A DNA stretch of 64,000 nucleotides from Polycladomyces zharkentensis. Its GTDB lineage: Bacteria > Bacillota > Bacilli > Thermoactinomycetales > JIR-001. Positions 25,411-34,672 of this stretch are shown here, piece by piece (position 1 is the stretch's first letter; each line of letters starts with the position of its first letter). Where the stretch lies: assembly GCF_016938855.1 (NCBI RefSeq), contig NZ_JAFHAP010000002.1:1-64000 (forward strand). Direction: 5' to 3'. The position numbers were made by a program, and so were the translations under genes. Under the pieces are notes generated by a model, which did not search any database, was not told the origin of the DNA, and saw nothing but the letters and a program-made list of their open reading frames with translations.

Positions 25411-26388
25411 TTAGGCCGGCTCTCCTGCGACGACTTGCTGCCCACAATCCGTCCAAAGTGCCGCAGCGCCCAATACGCCGGCATCCTCTCCCAATGCGGC
25501 CGGCACCACTTCGCACGTTTCTCGGAACGGCGCCATCAAATAACGGTCCAACTGCTCTTGCAACAAGGGAAACAGCACATCGCCGGCACGACTGACACCG
25601 CCGCCCACCACGATTTTCCCTGGATTGAAAATATGGATCAGGTTGGACAGCCCGATTGCCAAGTAACGCACGGTTTGACGAATGATGTTTTCGGCATGGG
25701 CATCCCCCATTCGATACGCCTGAAACACGTGTTCCGCCCGGACCACCCCGCCATCTTCCGCAGCCAGTGAATGAATCGACGACGACGGATCCGCCGTTTG
25801 ACCCAGTTTCGCAATGGCCGTACCCGACGCCAGCGCCTCCAGACACCCTTGTCTGCCGCAACCGCAAGGCGGGCCTTCCGGATCGACGATGGTATGGCCA
25901 ATCTCTCCGGCAAACGTATTTTCGCCGCGAAACAACCGGCCGTCCAATACCAAACCGCTACCCACACCCGTGCTCACAGTCAAGTAAATCATCGTACCCT
26001 TCCTTTGGCCGGCACCGAACCGATACTCTCCCCAAGCCGCGGCGTTGGCGTCATTCTCCAGCTTGACGGGTATGCCCAAACGATCCTCCAGCGCCTGACG
26101 CAGCGGAACATTCACCCATCCCGGAAGATTGGGAGGAGAAAACACCACACCCGAACGGGAATCCAGCGGACCGGGCGAAGCCACCCCGACTCCTTTCACG
26201 GTGGAGCGCACACCGTCCATCAGTTGGTCAATCGACTCAACCAATCTGTCGATCACCGCTTGCGGGCCTTGTTCCACCCGTGTCTCCAAGCGAATGCGGC
26301 GCAAAATGGAACCGTCTCGATCGACCAATGCCCCGGCAATTTTGGTGCCACCCAAATCAATCCCCACATATAAACCTTTCATGGTCAT
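25411..26388 (-). CDS. ROK-family glucokinase
   Basis: A 325-residue sugar kinase of the ROK family, phosphorylating glucose (or a related hexose) at C6 with ATP. Phosphate-binding loop YVGIDLGGTKIAGALVD; ROK sugar site PNLPGWVN and LENDANAAAWGEYRFG (catalytic Asp in NDAN); zinc-binding motif CGCGRQGCLEALASG; EIGHTIVD. The ATG at 26388 has AGGAGGTGATGAA upstream, better than the far upstream in-frame start. It is the last gene of a sugar ABC-importer operon, so it probably phosphorylates the monosaccharide released from the imported glycoside. Confidence 0.9.
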   Translation of the reverse strand: MTMKGLYVGIDLGGTKIAGALVDRDGSILRRIRLETRVEQGPQAVIDRLVESIDQLMDGVRSTVKGVGVASPGPLDSRSGVVFSPPNLPGWVNVPLRQALEDRLGIPVKLENDANAAAWGEYRFGAGQRKGTMIYLTVSTGVGSGLVLDGRLFRGENTFAGEIGHTIVDPEGPPCGCGRQGCLEALASGTAIAKLGQTADPSSSIHSLAAEDGGVVRAEHVFQAYRMGDAHAENIIRQTVRYLAIGLSNLIHIFNPGKIVVGGGVSRAGDVLFPLLQEQLDRYLMAPFRETCEVVPAALGEDAGVLGAAALWTDCGQQVVAGEPA

Positions 26389-26474
26389 TTCATCACCTCC
26401 TTTACAGATGAACCGCCTGAAGGCCACGGCGTCCAAGTGACCTGTGGTGCTTTATCCATGCGGAGTGTCAACCT

Positions 26475-27305
26475 TTATCCCCTCATGCCGGAACTTCCGA
26501 CACTTTCAATGAAGTAGCGTTGAAAAAAGAGATACAACACGATCACGGGCAAAGCCAACATGGTGTTCACTGCCATGATACTGCCCCATTGTCCTCCCTG
26601 CCCTTCCAGACCGAACAAAGTGGCCATCTGCGCCAGCGGCATCAATTCCTGATCACGCATGACCAAGAGCGGCCAGAGCAAGTCGTTCCAAGGTCCCATA
26701 AATGTGAGAATGGCGACGGTGACCACGGCCGGTTTGGAAATGGGCATCATGATCCGGAACAGAATACGCCATTCACCCGCCCCGTCGATCCGGGCAGCAT
26801 CAATCAACTCCTGAGGGACGGTGAGGAAAAATTGACGAAAGATAAAAACCCCCAATGCATTCATGGAAACGGGCAGGATCAGACCGGCAAACGAATTCAT
26901 CCATTGCAGTTTCACCACCATAATGTACAGCGGGATCATGAGCAGTTGAAACGGAATCATCATCGTCAACAACATGATGGAAAACAGCACGTTTCTTCCC
27001 CGAAACTTCAGACGTGCCAAGGCATAGCCCGCCATCGAGGTGAAAATCAACGTGATCAGCGTTACGCTCCCTGCAAACACGAAGCTGTTGAGCAACCCTT
27101 TCCAGACCGGAATCCGTTCGAACATGTAGCGGTAACTGTCCAAGGTGATGCGCGAAGGGATCAAATCGAGACGGAACACTTCTTCCGGAGTTTTCAATGA
27201 CGCCAACAACATCCAATAAAACGGGAATACAAACATCACCGCTCCGGCCACCAACACGATGTACAAGCACCCTTTTTTGATCATATTGCCGATTTTTCCG
27301 CCCAT
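26475..27305 (-). CDS. Carbohydrate ABC transporter permease, MalG type
   Basis: A 276-residue inner-membrane permease with six predicted helices (VAGAVMFVFPFYWMLLASLK first). The EAA loop that docks on the ATPase is visible as DAARIDGAGEWRILFRIMMP. It partners the permease at 27354-28217 and the binding protein at 28279-29580 in a CUT1-type importer. No ATPase gene is nearby; such systems often share an MsmX-type ATPase encoded elsewhere. The first ~8 residues could be dropped in favour of the later Met. Confidence 0.93.
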   Translation of the reverse strand: MGGKIGNMIKKGCLYIVLVAGAVMFVFPFYWMLLASLKTPEEVFRLDLIPSRITLDSYRYMFERIPVWKGLLNSFVFAGSVTLITLIFTSMAGYALARLKFRGRNVLFSIMLLTMMIPFQLLMIPLYIMVVKLQWMNSFAGLILPVSMNALGVFIFRQFFLTVPQELIDAARIDGAGEWRILFRIMMPISKPAVVTVAILTFMGPWNDLLWPLLVMRDQELMPLAQMATLFGLEGQGGQWGSIMAVNTMLALPVIVLYLFFQRYFIESVGSSGMRG

Positions 27306-27353
27306 ATCGCCTCCCCCTTCCGATTATGCATGCCACGTTGACGCATGGTATCT

Positions 27354-28217
27354 TCAATAGGTTACGTCCTTTTCCAACAAACGCTTTTGAATCATCGACA
27401 CGCCCAGGATGATGAGCGCCAGCACCAATCCGATCGTGGCCGCGTACCCCATATCCAGACTTTGAAAAGCGTTTTTGTATATGTACATCACGACGGACAA
27501 TGAACTGTTGGCCGGACCCCCACCTGTCATAATGTACGGTTCGGTGAACAATTGGAATCCGTTGATGGTCGACAAGATCACCACCAACAGCATGGCCGGG
27601 TTCAACATGGGAATCGTGATCCGGAAAAAGCATTGCAACGACGTGGCGCCGTCGATCCGCGCCGCTTCGTACAATTGTTTGGGAATGCTCTGCAATCCGG
27701 CCAAAAAGATGACCACGTAATATCCGAGGTTTTTCCATGCGGCCACCCAGGCCAGCGATGGCATCGCCCATGCTTCACTGGTGAGCCAGGGAACCGGGTG
27801 CAAACCCGCTTTTTGCAGCAACCCGTTGATCAAACCGTCATCCGTGGATAACATCCACGCCCACAAAAACGAAATGACCACCCCGGAGGTGACGACCGGC
27901 AGGAAATAGGCACCCCGGAAGAAACCTCGTCCTTTCAACGGTTGATTCAGCGCAACCGCCAAGATCAACGCCAACCCGATCTGCAGCGGAATATTGATGA
28001 GGATGAAGCGCAACGTGTTCCACAACGATTTGAAAAACAGGTCATCGTTCAACAGTCGCTCATAGTTCTCCAACCCGACGAAGGGAATCTCCGGAGACAC
28101 CAGATTCCAATCATGAAAGGTCAGCCATACAGAAAAAAGGACAGGATAAGCCATAAACACGAGCAAAAAGACCACATACGGGAGAACCAACCAGTATCCG
28201 GCCCTCTTTCCTTTCAC
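27354..28217 (-). CDS. Carbohydrate ABC transporter permease, MalF type
   Basis: A 287-residue permease: N-terminal helix YWLVLPYVVFLLVFMAYPVL, substrate-path helices and the EAA loop EAARIDGATSLQCFFRITIP. A typical UgpA/MalF-like CUT1 subunit. It lies between the binding-protein and second permease genes with short gaps, so it is co-transcribed. Substrate probably an oligosaccharide or glycoside; the exact sugar cannot be read from the sequence. Confidence 0.93.
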   Translation of the reverse strand: MKGKRAGYWLVLPYVVFLLVFMAYPVLFSVWLTFHDWNLVSPEIPFVGLENYERLLNDDLFFKSLWNTLRFILINIPLQIGLALILAVALNQPLKGRGFFRGAYFLPVVTSGVVISFLWAWMLSTDDGLINGLLQKAGLHPVPWLTSEAWAMPSLAWVAAWKNLGYYVVIFLAGLQSIPKQLYEAARIDGATSLQCFFRITIPMLNPAMLLVVILSTINGFQLFTEPYIMTGGGPANSSLSVVMYIYKNAFQSLDMGYAATIGLVLALIILGVSMIQKRLLEKDVTY

Positions 28218-28278
28218 GTTTTCCCCTCCCTTTCATCGGGGCAAAGGAGGAGATTCCCCTTTGCCCCGGAATGCAAGG

Positions 28279-29580
28279 TTATCGGGATCGTTGCAGGATT
28301 TGATTCACCTTTTTCTCCGCATCGGACAATGCCTTACGTGGATCTTTTTTCCCCATGACAGCCGCTTGCTGGTATTCCAACGACAATGCGTCAAACACAT
28401 CCGTGATTTTGTCCGAATCGTCGATGGCCCGCGTATACGGGGCTTGTCGGACAAACGCGCCGAGAACGGGATTTTGGTCCAGATACTGTTGAACGGAAGA
28501 ATCTTCGGCCAAATCCTTTCGGAACGGTATTTGCTGTGTCATTTTCAAAAACTTGACGTCATTCTGTTTACTGATCAAAAATTTGGTGAACTCCCAAGCC
28601 TCTTTCGGATACCGAGTCGAGCGGAAAATGGCAATATTCTTCGGGTCTCCGTAAGTGATGCGCAATTTCCCCGTCATGTTGTCGGGAACAGGAATGGACA
28701 TAACCCCCACTTCCATCTTCGGCGCCTGCTTTTTGATATCGGCCAGCGCCCACGGTCCGGTAATCACCATGGATACTTTTCCCTGAGCAAACAAATTCTC
28801 TTTGAACGTGGATTGCGGCGCGATTTTTTGCCGGAAAAGCGTGCGGAAGAACTGCATCACTTGCAATCCTTTCGGGTTGTTGAAATCCGCCTTTCCGCCT
28901 TTTAAGAGCGTTTTCCCTTCCGTCGCGGCCACATACCAGGGGTAAAAGTCAAAGAACCGCTGCCACCAGGTTTGTTCCACATTGGGAGCGATCGCCCAAA
29001 TGTCAGGTTTGCCGTCTCCGTTCGTATCGCGCGTCAACTTGCGGGCGGCCGCGAGGAACTTGGAGTAAGTGTCCAAACCGGGTTGGTCGGGATTCAGACC
29101 GACTTCCCGAAAATGTTGTTTATTGTACAGGATCATGATCGGGTTGCCTTTCCATGGAACTTGATACAAATGCCCGTCCTTGGATTTGAACGCTTCCACG
29201 GTTTCTTTGGGAGTCCGCTTCAAAATCTCTTCCATCGCACCGTCAATGCTGTCGATCGGCAGCAACCCTCCGGCTTCCACAAATTGCCCGATGGCACCCG
29301 GATTGATGTTGGAGCACACATCCGGTGTCGTTCCTCCCGCAATCGAAGTCAACAACACTTCTTCCGCAGACCGGCTGGCCGGAAGCGGTTGCATTTTGAC
29401 TTGAATGTTGGGGTGTTTCGCATTCCACTCTTTCACCACTTCCTTGGCGAATGCCACTTCCACCGGGTTCGCGGCCGGCCAGTACGTCAGTTCCACTTTC
29501 CCATTGTCCTTCCCACCGGAAGTGCACCCAACCTGCAACAGCAACATCAATGCCGTCACGATGATTCCTACGCGCTTCAC
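28279..29580 (-). CDS. Sugar ABC transporter substrate-binding lipoprotein
   Basis: A 433-residue family-1 solute-binding protein. Signal peptide MKRVGIIVTALMLLLQVGC with the lipobox Cys at residue 19. The motif PDIWAIAPNV and the GPWALADIKK and GDPKNIAIFRSTRYPKEAWE segments are typical of UgpB/MalE-like proteins. The GTG start at 29580 follows GGAGGGAG. An out-of-frame continuation of the broken ROK regulator overlaps its first 330 bp but has no coding value. First intact gene of the operon; anchored to the outer face of the membrane. Confidence 0.93.
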   Translation of the reverse strand: MKRVGIIVTALMLLLQVGCTSGGKDNGKVELTYWPAANPVEVAFAKEVVKEWNAKHPNIQVKMQPLPASRSAEEVLLTSIAGGTTPDVCSNINPGAIGQFVEAGGLLPIDSIDGAMEEILKRTPKETVEAFKSKDGHLYQVPWKGNPIMILYNKQHFREVGLNPDQPGLDTYSKFLAAARKLTRDTNGDGKPDIWAIAPNVEQTWWQRFFDFYPWYVAATEGKTLLKGGKADFNNPKGLQVMQFFRTLFRQKIAPQSTFKENLFAQGKVSMVITGPWALADIKKQAPKMEVGVMSIPVPDNMTGKLRITYGDPKNIAIFRSTRYPKEAWEFTKFLISKQNDVKFLKMTQQIPFRKDLAEDSSVQQYLDQNPVLGAFVRQAPYTRAIDDSDKITDVFDALSLEYQQAAVMGKKDPRKALSDAEKKVNQILQRSR

Positions 29581-30884
29581 AAAAGCTCCCTCCTCCTGTG
29601 AAATGGTACGTAAAAATCTCTTCCAGCACCAATGCTGCCGCGCCTGTCACCGCCGACTTCCCGCCGAGGAAAGACGGCACAATTCTCACCTGGTCCCGGC
29701 AAACCGATAGGACACGCCGTTTGGCAATATCAGCGGCGATCTCCACCATTTTGGGATACGCTCGGGGAATTTTTCCACCGATGATCACTTTTTGCGGTTG
29801 AAAGGCGTTCACGATTCCGACGATCCCTATGCCCAAAATGCTGAAGCTTCCTCCACCACACGTCGCGTCAAAGGATCTCCTTTTTGAAGCGCTTTCAAAT
29901 CGAGATAGCCAATCGAACAACAGCAATGTTGGAACTTGTTCGAAAAGGACTGGAAGTGTCGGACGCGAGAGGGGGCTATCCCTCTCGCGTCCGACACACC
30001 GATTCATCTCACCGCTCATAGAAGCGGGAGTCTTCTCGGTGCATGATGATAAAAGGACCTCCCGGCGCAGTTCTTCACCAATCCGGCGCACCATAGCCAG
30101 CCCGGATGCCATCGCTTCCAGGCAACCATAGTTGCCGCAATAACAACGGGGCCCGTCCAGATCAATGGTGCCATGACCAATCTCGCCCGCACCGAATCGA
30201 TTCTCCCTGTGCAGCCGTCCCCCGATGACGATGCCGCCCCCGATTCCTTCGCCCACCATGATGTAGATCAAATGATTGGCATCTTGTCCCGCACCGAACC
30301 ACTTTTCCCCCAACGCCGACACGTTCGCGTCCTTTTCCAGTTTGACGGGGGTACGGAGTTCCTCTTCCAACCGTCGTCGAAAAGGAAACACGCTCCACCT
30401 CGGAAGATTGGGAGGGTGAATCATTTCACCCGTTTCCTCATTGATGGGACCCGGTGCGGATACCCCCACTCCGAGAATTTTGTCTTCCACGATCCCTGCT
30501 TGTTTGATCAGTGATTGAATCAAATCCGCCACGGATTGTACATAGTCTTCCGGTTCTCCGCTTTCCGGCACATTTTTCCGCGCCTGAGCGACAATTTGCG
30601 TCTCAAAGTTAAACAACGCCACTCTGATATCGTCCACCGACAAATCCACACCGATCACATAGAACGCTTCCGCATTCAGCTTGTACAACAACGGTTTCCG
30701 TCCGCCGCTGGATTTCCCTGCACCAAGAACGGAAAGAATCGAAGATTTTTGTAGTTCCTTCACGATATTGGAGACAGCAGGGAACGTCAACTGAGTTCGC
30801 TCTGCGATTTGCGTGATCGAGACCGGTCCGTTTTTGCGGATATAATCGAGAAACTTTTTTGACCAAATGATGGTCTCCTCTCAA
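29581..30884 (-). pseudogene. ROK-family (NagC/XylR-type) repressor gene, broken
   Basis: An HTH-plus-sugar-kinase-fold repressor that should control the adjacent importer. The N-terminus reads RGDHHLVKK from a TTG at 30884, then needs loss of one A in an A6 run to continue as FLDYIRKNGPVSITQIAERT, QLTFPAVSNIVKELQ. The kinase-fold part is good (GPINEETGEMIHPPNLPRW, LEKDANVSALG, CYCGNYGCLEAMASG) until about 30032, where a ~118-bp hairpin element is inserted. After it the host sequence (IGYLDLKALQKGDPLTRRVV) is out of frame until a second lesion restores ILGIGIVGIVNAFQPQKVII. The end runs past EEIF into the binding-protein gene without a stop. Likely non-functional, leaving the importer unrepressed. 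Confidence 0.75.
29914..30031 (-). mobile_element. Short palindromic element (IS200/IS605-derived MITE) inside the ROK gene
   Basis: Three hairpins in ~118 bp. CGAACAA/TTGTTCG lies at 29914-29942. A perfect 18-bp stem has arms 29956-29973 and 29980-29997 (GTGTCGGACGCGAGAGGG and its complement). CTCCCGCT/AGCGGTGAG with one bulge lies at 30008-30030. On the minus strand the last hairpin, the following GAGATGAATC and then GTCGGACGCG resemble the left end of the tnpB transposon (hairpin, GGGATGAAAGC, GTCGGACGCG at 22083-22124). The element is internal-gene-less, as expected for a PATE/MITE mobilised in trans. Confidence 0.6.
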
Positions 30885-31019
30885 CTTCGTGAAACACCCC
30901 CTTTTCAAAAATCATTTAATCAACTTCTTATATTCCACCTGTCCACTACTTGCATGATCAGATATATCCTGAATCCAGATTGCACACACAGATTGAAATG
31001 AATCTTATTAAATAACCTT

Positions 31020-31154
31020 TAATAACCAGTTCTGATTATACCATAAACTGAATTCATCACCAATATCAATCATTCAGAATAATTGGGGGTTGCGGGAGTG
31101 AGCGGGTGAATGACACTTTACATCATGTTCCTCCTCCTGCCCCGATAAAACATC
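31020..31154. other. AT-rich intergenic region upstream of the ROK gene
   Basis: AT-rich sequence (30909-31080) that presumably held the promoter of the sugar operon, followed by a GC-rich stretch. Nothing else is identifiable. Confidence 0.3.
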
Positions 31155-31183
31155 AAACAAACGACCTTTCCCGTCGTTTGTTT
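31155..31183. terminator. Bidirectional hairpin with A/T-rich arms
   Basis: AAACAAACGAC/GTCGTTTGTTT (11 bp) with loop CTTTCCC; T-rich 3' arm on both strands. Could terminate from either side. Confidence 0.55.
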
Positions 31184-31200
31184 TTCACGTACAAATCGGT

Positions 31201-31230
31201 TTGATTTTTTTGCAAAAAGGTATATATAAT
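31201..31230 (+). promoter_or_regulatory. Sigma-A promoter of the candidate small RNA
   Basis: TTGATT (31201-31206), an 18-bp spacer and TATAAT (31225-31230), preceded by a T/A-rich stretch. The only thing downstream before a terminator is ~95 nt of non-coding sequence. Confidence 0.55.
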
Positions 31231-31236
31231 AATGGC

Positions 31237-31331
31237 GGCAAGAAGGAACCCTGGGATCGGTCCAGCTTCATTCAATCGATGCGTGACACAACAGTGATCC
31301 ACCAGGTTGGCGGCCCGCGGGTCGCTTTTTC
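31237..31331 (+). ncRNA. Candidate small RNA (~95 nt)
   Basis: A well-formed promoter and a terminator (GGCGGCC/GGTCGCT with two G-U pairs, loop CGCG, then TTTTT; 31309-31330) bracket sequence without a start codon of note. It is not SRP RNA, 6S RNA or a T-box as far as I can see. Existence is inferred from the bracketing signals only. Confidence 0.4.
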
Positions 31332-31680
31332 GTGATGTCACGATGTGAAAGACAACTTACAGCACGAACGCGGTCGTTGCTCGTTACCGTCATATCTCAA
31401 CCTCCTTACCCCGCCAAATGACGGTAGAAGGAATGCAACCCGCACATCAGACTCCTTCTCACCATTTCATTCCATGAGTATGACCGCACATCCTTCCTTA
31501 CGCTACCCGCCGCAAGCAGGTAACGACGTCACCCCTCAACCGAATAAGGGTAGAAATCAACAGAAAAGATCAAAACCTTGAATCACAAACGGTCTGTCTC
31601 CTAGCTGGAATTGTTCAAAAATTGTACAAATCATTTTCCTTTTCAACGAAAGAAAATCTATTATAATGAGAGTGTAATAT
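31332..31680. other. Intergenic sequence without a recognisable gene
   Basis: About 350 bp. Only short frames; no ribosome binding site or repeat that I can support. Confidence 0.35.
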
Positions 31681-31744
31681 TACCGTAATGTTATTGTCAC
31701 CCAAGCGAAATGAGATCGAATTTTCCATAAAGGAGGGAATCGTC

Positions 31745-32008
31745 ATGGCAAGCTATCGTGGGAAATATGTGATGGGAGGAGCCAAAACCGGCCAACCGAT
31801 GGATTGGCTTCAACCCGGAGATGAACTCTCCCTTGTGACCGCAGGTAAAAACATCAAACTGTCCGTGAAAGACACCTACCGCTACGAAAATCGTCGGGTA
31901 TACGTCACAGACCGTTTCGGATTGATTTTCGCCGATGAATTGGTAGCGTATACGATGCCGGTATGGAACAAAACAGCATCCGTCCTCCGTAAGCCTGAAG
32001 CGATCTGA
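31745..32008 (+). CDS. Conserved-looking small protein of unknown function
   Basis: An 87-residue soluble protein, YRGKYVMGGAKTGQPMDWLQ at the start and alternating strands after it (SLVTAGKNIKLSVKDTYRYE), suggesting a small beta-barrel. ATG at 31745 with AAAGGAGGGAATCGTC just before it; a longer frame from 31688 lacks such a site. I do not recognise the family. A promoter-like TATAAT lies near 31662. Monocistronic. Confidence 0.7.
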   Translation: MASYRGKYVMGGAKTGQPMDWLQPGDELSLVTAGKNIKLSVKDTYRYENRRVYVTDRFGLIFADELVAYTMPVWNKTASVLRKPEAI

Positions 32009-32211
32009 TGTCATATCCGCTTCATACATCAGATGATCAGTTGTTTTTTTCGTAAGTTCCTACCTGTTTGTATGTCCGTCAATATTCTACCACGCTCGAT
32101 GGAAGCATACCGATTTGCCTATTCGCCTGCCACGGAAACCACGAGCCGATTCCGCCGCCGATCCGGGAGTCGGCTTTTTCATTTTTGTTTGCAGACGAGG
32201 AGGTCAACAAG

Positions 32212-32583
32212 GTGAAAGTACTCCGTATCGTGGGGCAAGTGTTGTTGATTCACGCATTTTTTCTGATGGGGGAAGGATTCGTCCACTTGTCCGGACTGCC
32301 GGTCCCCGGGAATTTGGCCGGGTTGGGATTCCTGTTTACGGCGCTTTGTTTGGGGTGGATCAAAGTGTCGTGGGTGGAGGAGGGCGCGCGTTGGCTTTTG
32401 GCGGAACTGCTTCTTTTCTTTATCCCTTCCGCAGTCGGAATCATGCAATATCCGCAGGTGATGAGCATCCACGGATGGCCCGTCTGGCTCACGATTGCGA
32501 TCGGCACTGTGTTGGCAATGGCTTGCACCGGCTTAATGGCCGACCGGCTAAACCGGGGAAGCCGGGAGGTGACGGAATCGTGA
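32212..32583 (+). CDS. lrgA: CidA/LrgA-family holin-like membrane protein
   Basis: A 123-residue protein with four predicted helices (VLRIVGQVLLIHAFFLMGEG; NLAGLGFLFTALCLGWIKV; LLAELLLFFIPSAVGIMQY; WLTIAIGTVLAMACTGLMA). The LLFFIPSAVGIM segment is a family hallmark. LrgA/CidA proteins affect murein hydrolase export, and in Bacillus related pairs also pyruvate transport. The GTG start at 32212 follows GAGGAGG. It overlaps the next gene by four bases (GTGA), as in lrgAB operons. CidA versus LrgA cannot be decided here. Confidence 0.88.
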   Translation: MKVLRIVGQVLLIHAFFLMGEGFVHLSGLPVPGNLAGLGFLFTALCLGWIKVSWVEEGARWLLAELLLFFIPSAVGIMQYPQVMSIHGWPVWLTIAIGTVLAMACTGLMADRLNRGSREVTES

Positions 32584-33263
32584 CCGGATGGACAACGGCG
32601 GCCGGCCTGCTGGGCACTGTTACTCTTTATGCCGTTTGCAAATGGGTGCATCGCCGCCTGCCGATCATCTGGCTGTCACCGGTGGTGGTGACTCCGATCA
32701 TCTTGATCGCATGGCTGAAAGGATGGAGAATCCCCTACTCACAATACCATCAGGGAGCAAAATGGCTGACCGATCTGTTACAACCGGCCACCGTTGCTTT
32801 CGCCGTTCCCATGTACCGCTATCTCCCGATTTTAAAAAAGCATGGACGGGTGATCATCACCAGTGTGGGGGCCGGATCGTTCGTCGCCATCATTTCCACC
32901 CTGTGTCTGTCCGCCGCCGTCGGGACCGACCGGCTGATCACCCTAAGCCTGATCCCCCGGTCCGTCACCACTCCCATCGCCATGGAAGCAGCCAAAATCG
33001 TGGGAGGCATACCCGCTCTCACTGCGGCTTTCGTCATCGTCACCGGCGTCTTCGGCTATGTCAGTGCCCCATTTCTCATCCGCCTGCTGCATATTCGAAC
33101 CCCGATCGCCCAAGGCGTGATGATCGGTACGGCCGCACACGGCATCGGCACTTCCAAGGCGTTTGAACTGGATGAGCAAGTGGGCACCGTCTCCAGCCTG
33201 TCGCTGATCGTTGCCGGTTTGGTGACGGTGGCGATGGTGCAGATGGGCAAAGGATGGTTTTGA
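32580..33263 (+). CDS. lrgB: LrgB/CidB-family membrane protein
   Basis: A 227-residue polytopic protein. Family features: QYHQGAKWLTDLLQPATVAF, AVPMYRYLPILKKHGRVI and LIPRSVTTPIAMEAAKIVGG with the conserved GTAAHGIGTSKAFELDEQVG near the C-terminus. Works with the LrgA-like partner. The GTG at 32580 overlaps the lrgA stop and has GGGAGGTGA seven nt before it, so translation is coupled. Confidence 0.9.
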   Translation: MTGWTTAAGLLGTVTLYAVCKWVHRRLPIIWLSPVVVTPIILIAWLKGWRIPYSQYHQGAKWLTDLLQPATVAFAVPMYRYLPILKKHGRVIITSVGAGSFVAIISTLCLSAAVGTDRLITLSLIPRSVTTPIAMEAAKIVGGIPALTAAFVIVTGVFGYVSAPFLIRLLHIRTPIAQGVMIGTAAHGIGTSKAFELDEQVGTVSSLSLIVAGLVTVAMVQMGKGWF

Positions 33264-33340
33264 ACAAAGAAAAAGTGGAAAAGGCGGAAAGACCATGGGT
33301 TTTCCCGTTTTGTATATCTCACGCTTGTTTGTTTCTCTTT

Positions 33341-34672
33341 TCATTCCACCGCCTCCATCAGCAGGTCCGCCAGATGGACGGCACGCATGCGGTGTTCCAG
33401 ACCCGCCCGACGGATTCCCCATTTCATTTGCAGGAGACAACCCGGATTGGAGGTGACAAGGATGTCTGCCTGCGTGTTTTTGACATGGATCATTTTTTCA
33501 TCCAAGATTTGTTTTGACATCTCCGGATGGGTCAGATTGTAAATGCCGGCTGACCCGCAACAGCGGTCCGATTCGAACAATTCCACATATGTCATCCCCG
33601 GCATCCGGCGCAATATATCTCGCGGTTCGGTGACACGCATGCCGTTTCGCAAGTGGCAGGAATCCTGATAGGTCACCCGATGTTCCAACCGCTTCAACGG
33701 AAGATCGTCGATCCCATCCGCGACAAGTTGGCTGATGTCACGCACCCGTTCGGAGAACCATCGGGCATCCTCCTCCATCAGCACGTCTCCTTGGAAATGA
33801 TGGACGTATTCCACCAGCATCGCCCCGCAGCCGCCTGCGTTGGAGACAATCCAGTCCACCTTCGCATCCCGGAAGGCCACAATGTTGTCGCGGGCCAGTC
33901 GTTTGGCCGCTTCCTCTTCTCCGGCATGGGCATGCAATGCGCCGCAACACCGCTGTTTATCAGGAATGACCACTTCGTAACCCGCCTTGACCAGCAACCG
34001 GGCCGTATTGCAGTTGGTTTCCGTAAAGAGCACATCCATGATGCAGCCACGAAACAGCCCGACTCTCCCCCTCGGTGCCCCCTCAGGCCGGAGGATTCCC
34101 CCCAACCGCTCACGTACCCCTTTGAACGATGCGGACGGCATCACGGCCTCCATCTCCCGAAGGTGCTCCGGAAACAGACGCATCAGCCCGCTTCGCCGTA
34201 CCAACCACCGCAAACCCGAACGCCGGTAGAGAGCCAACCCCCAACCAAGCATACGCAGCCGGTGTTGATGAGGAAAGAGGTGCTCGAAAAACAGCTTTCG
34301 CAATCCCCGGACGATTCGCGATGACGGCTCGCGAAGAGCGATGCCGGCCCGTGCCTGTTCCAAAACGCGCCCGTACTGCACTCCCGCGGGGCACGCGGTC
34401 TCACAAGCCCGGCAACCCAGACACAAATTCATCTGATCGGCAAATGCCGTATCCGGTTCGATGATCCCGTCCGCCACCGCCTTCATCAAAGCAATCCGGC
34501 CGCGCGGAGAAGCTTGTTCCAATCCCGTTTCCCGATATGTCGGACAAGCCGGCAGACAAAATCCGCAGCGCATGCAATGGGTTAGCTCGTCCTGATCCAA
34601 TGTTTTGCGCAAATATTCGGCCACTTGTTCCCACGCAACCTGATCAGTCGGTTTCTCCTTCACCGGTTTCAC
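33341..34672 (-). CDS. glcF: Glycolate oxidase iron-sulfur subunit
   Basis: A 443-residue protein with two [4Fe-4S] ferredoxin motifs (CMRCGFCLPACPTYRETG and CLGCRACETACPAGVQYG) and two C-terminal CCG domains (RCCGALHAHAG, DRCCGSAGIYNLTHPEM). It passes electrons from the flavin subunit to the membrane quinone pool. The start overlaps the glcD stop by four bases. No separate glcE is present, as in Bacillus-type two-gene systems. Confidence 0.93.
   Translation of the reverse strand: MKPVKEKPTDQVAWEQVAEYLRKTLDQDELTHCMRCGFCLPACPTYRETGLEQASPRGRIALMKAVADGIIEPDTAFADQMNLCLGCRACETACPAGVQYGRVLEQARAGIALREPSSRIVRGLRKLFFEHLFPHQHRLRMLGWGLALYRRSGLRWLVRRSGLMRLFPEHLREMEAVMPSASFKGVRERLGGILRPEGAPRGRVGLFRGCIMDVLFTETNCNTARLLVKAGYEVVIPDKQRCCGALHAHAGEEEAAKRLARDNIVAFRDAKVDWIVSNAGGCGAMLVEYVHHFQGDVLMEEDARWFSERVRDISQLVADGIDDLPLKRLEHRVTYQDSCHLRNGMRVTEPRDILRRMPGMTYVELFESDRCCGSAGIYNLTHPEMSKQILDEKMIHVKNTQADILVTSNPGCLLQMKWGIRRAGLEHRMRAVHLADLLMEAVE

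Noticed and set aside
29243-30790. A single 515-residue ROK-like ORF
   Set aside because: Its last ~110 codons overlap the signal peptide and body of an intact binding-protein gene in another frame, and its middle is translated insertion sequence. The sensible reading is a broken ROK gene.
31237-31331. T-box or other known riboswitch
   Set aside because: A GGTTGG...CCGCGGGT stretch recalls a T-box antiterminator, but there is no stem I specifier region and no downstream aminoacyl-tRNA or amino-acid gene.
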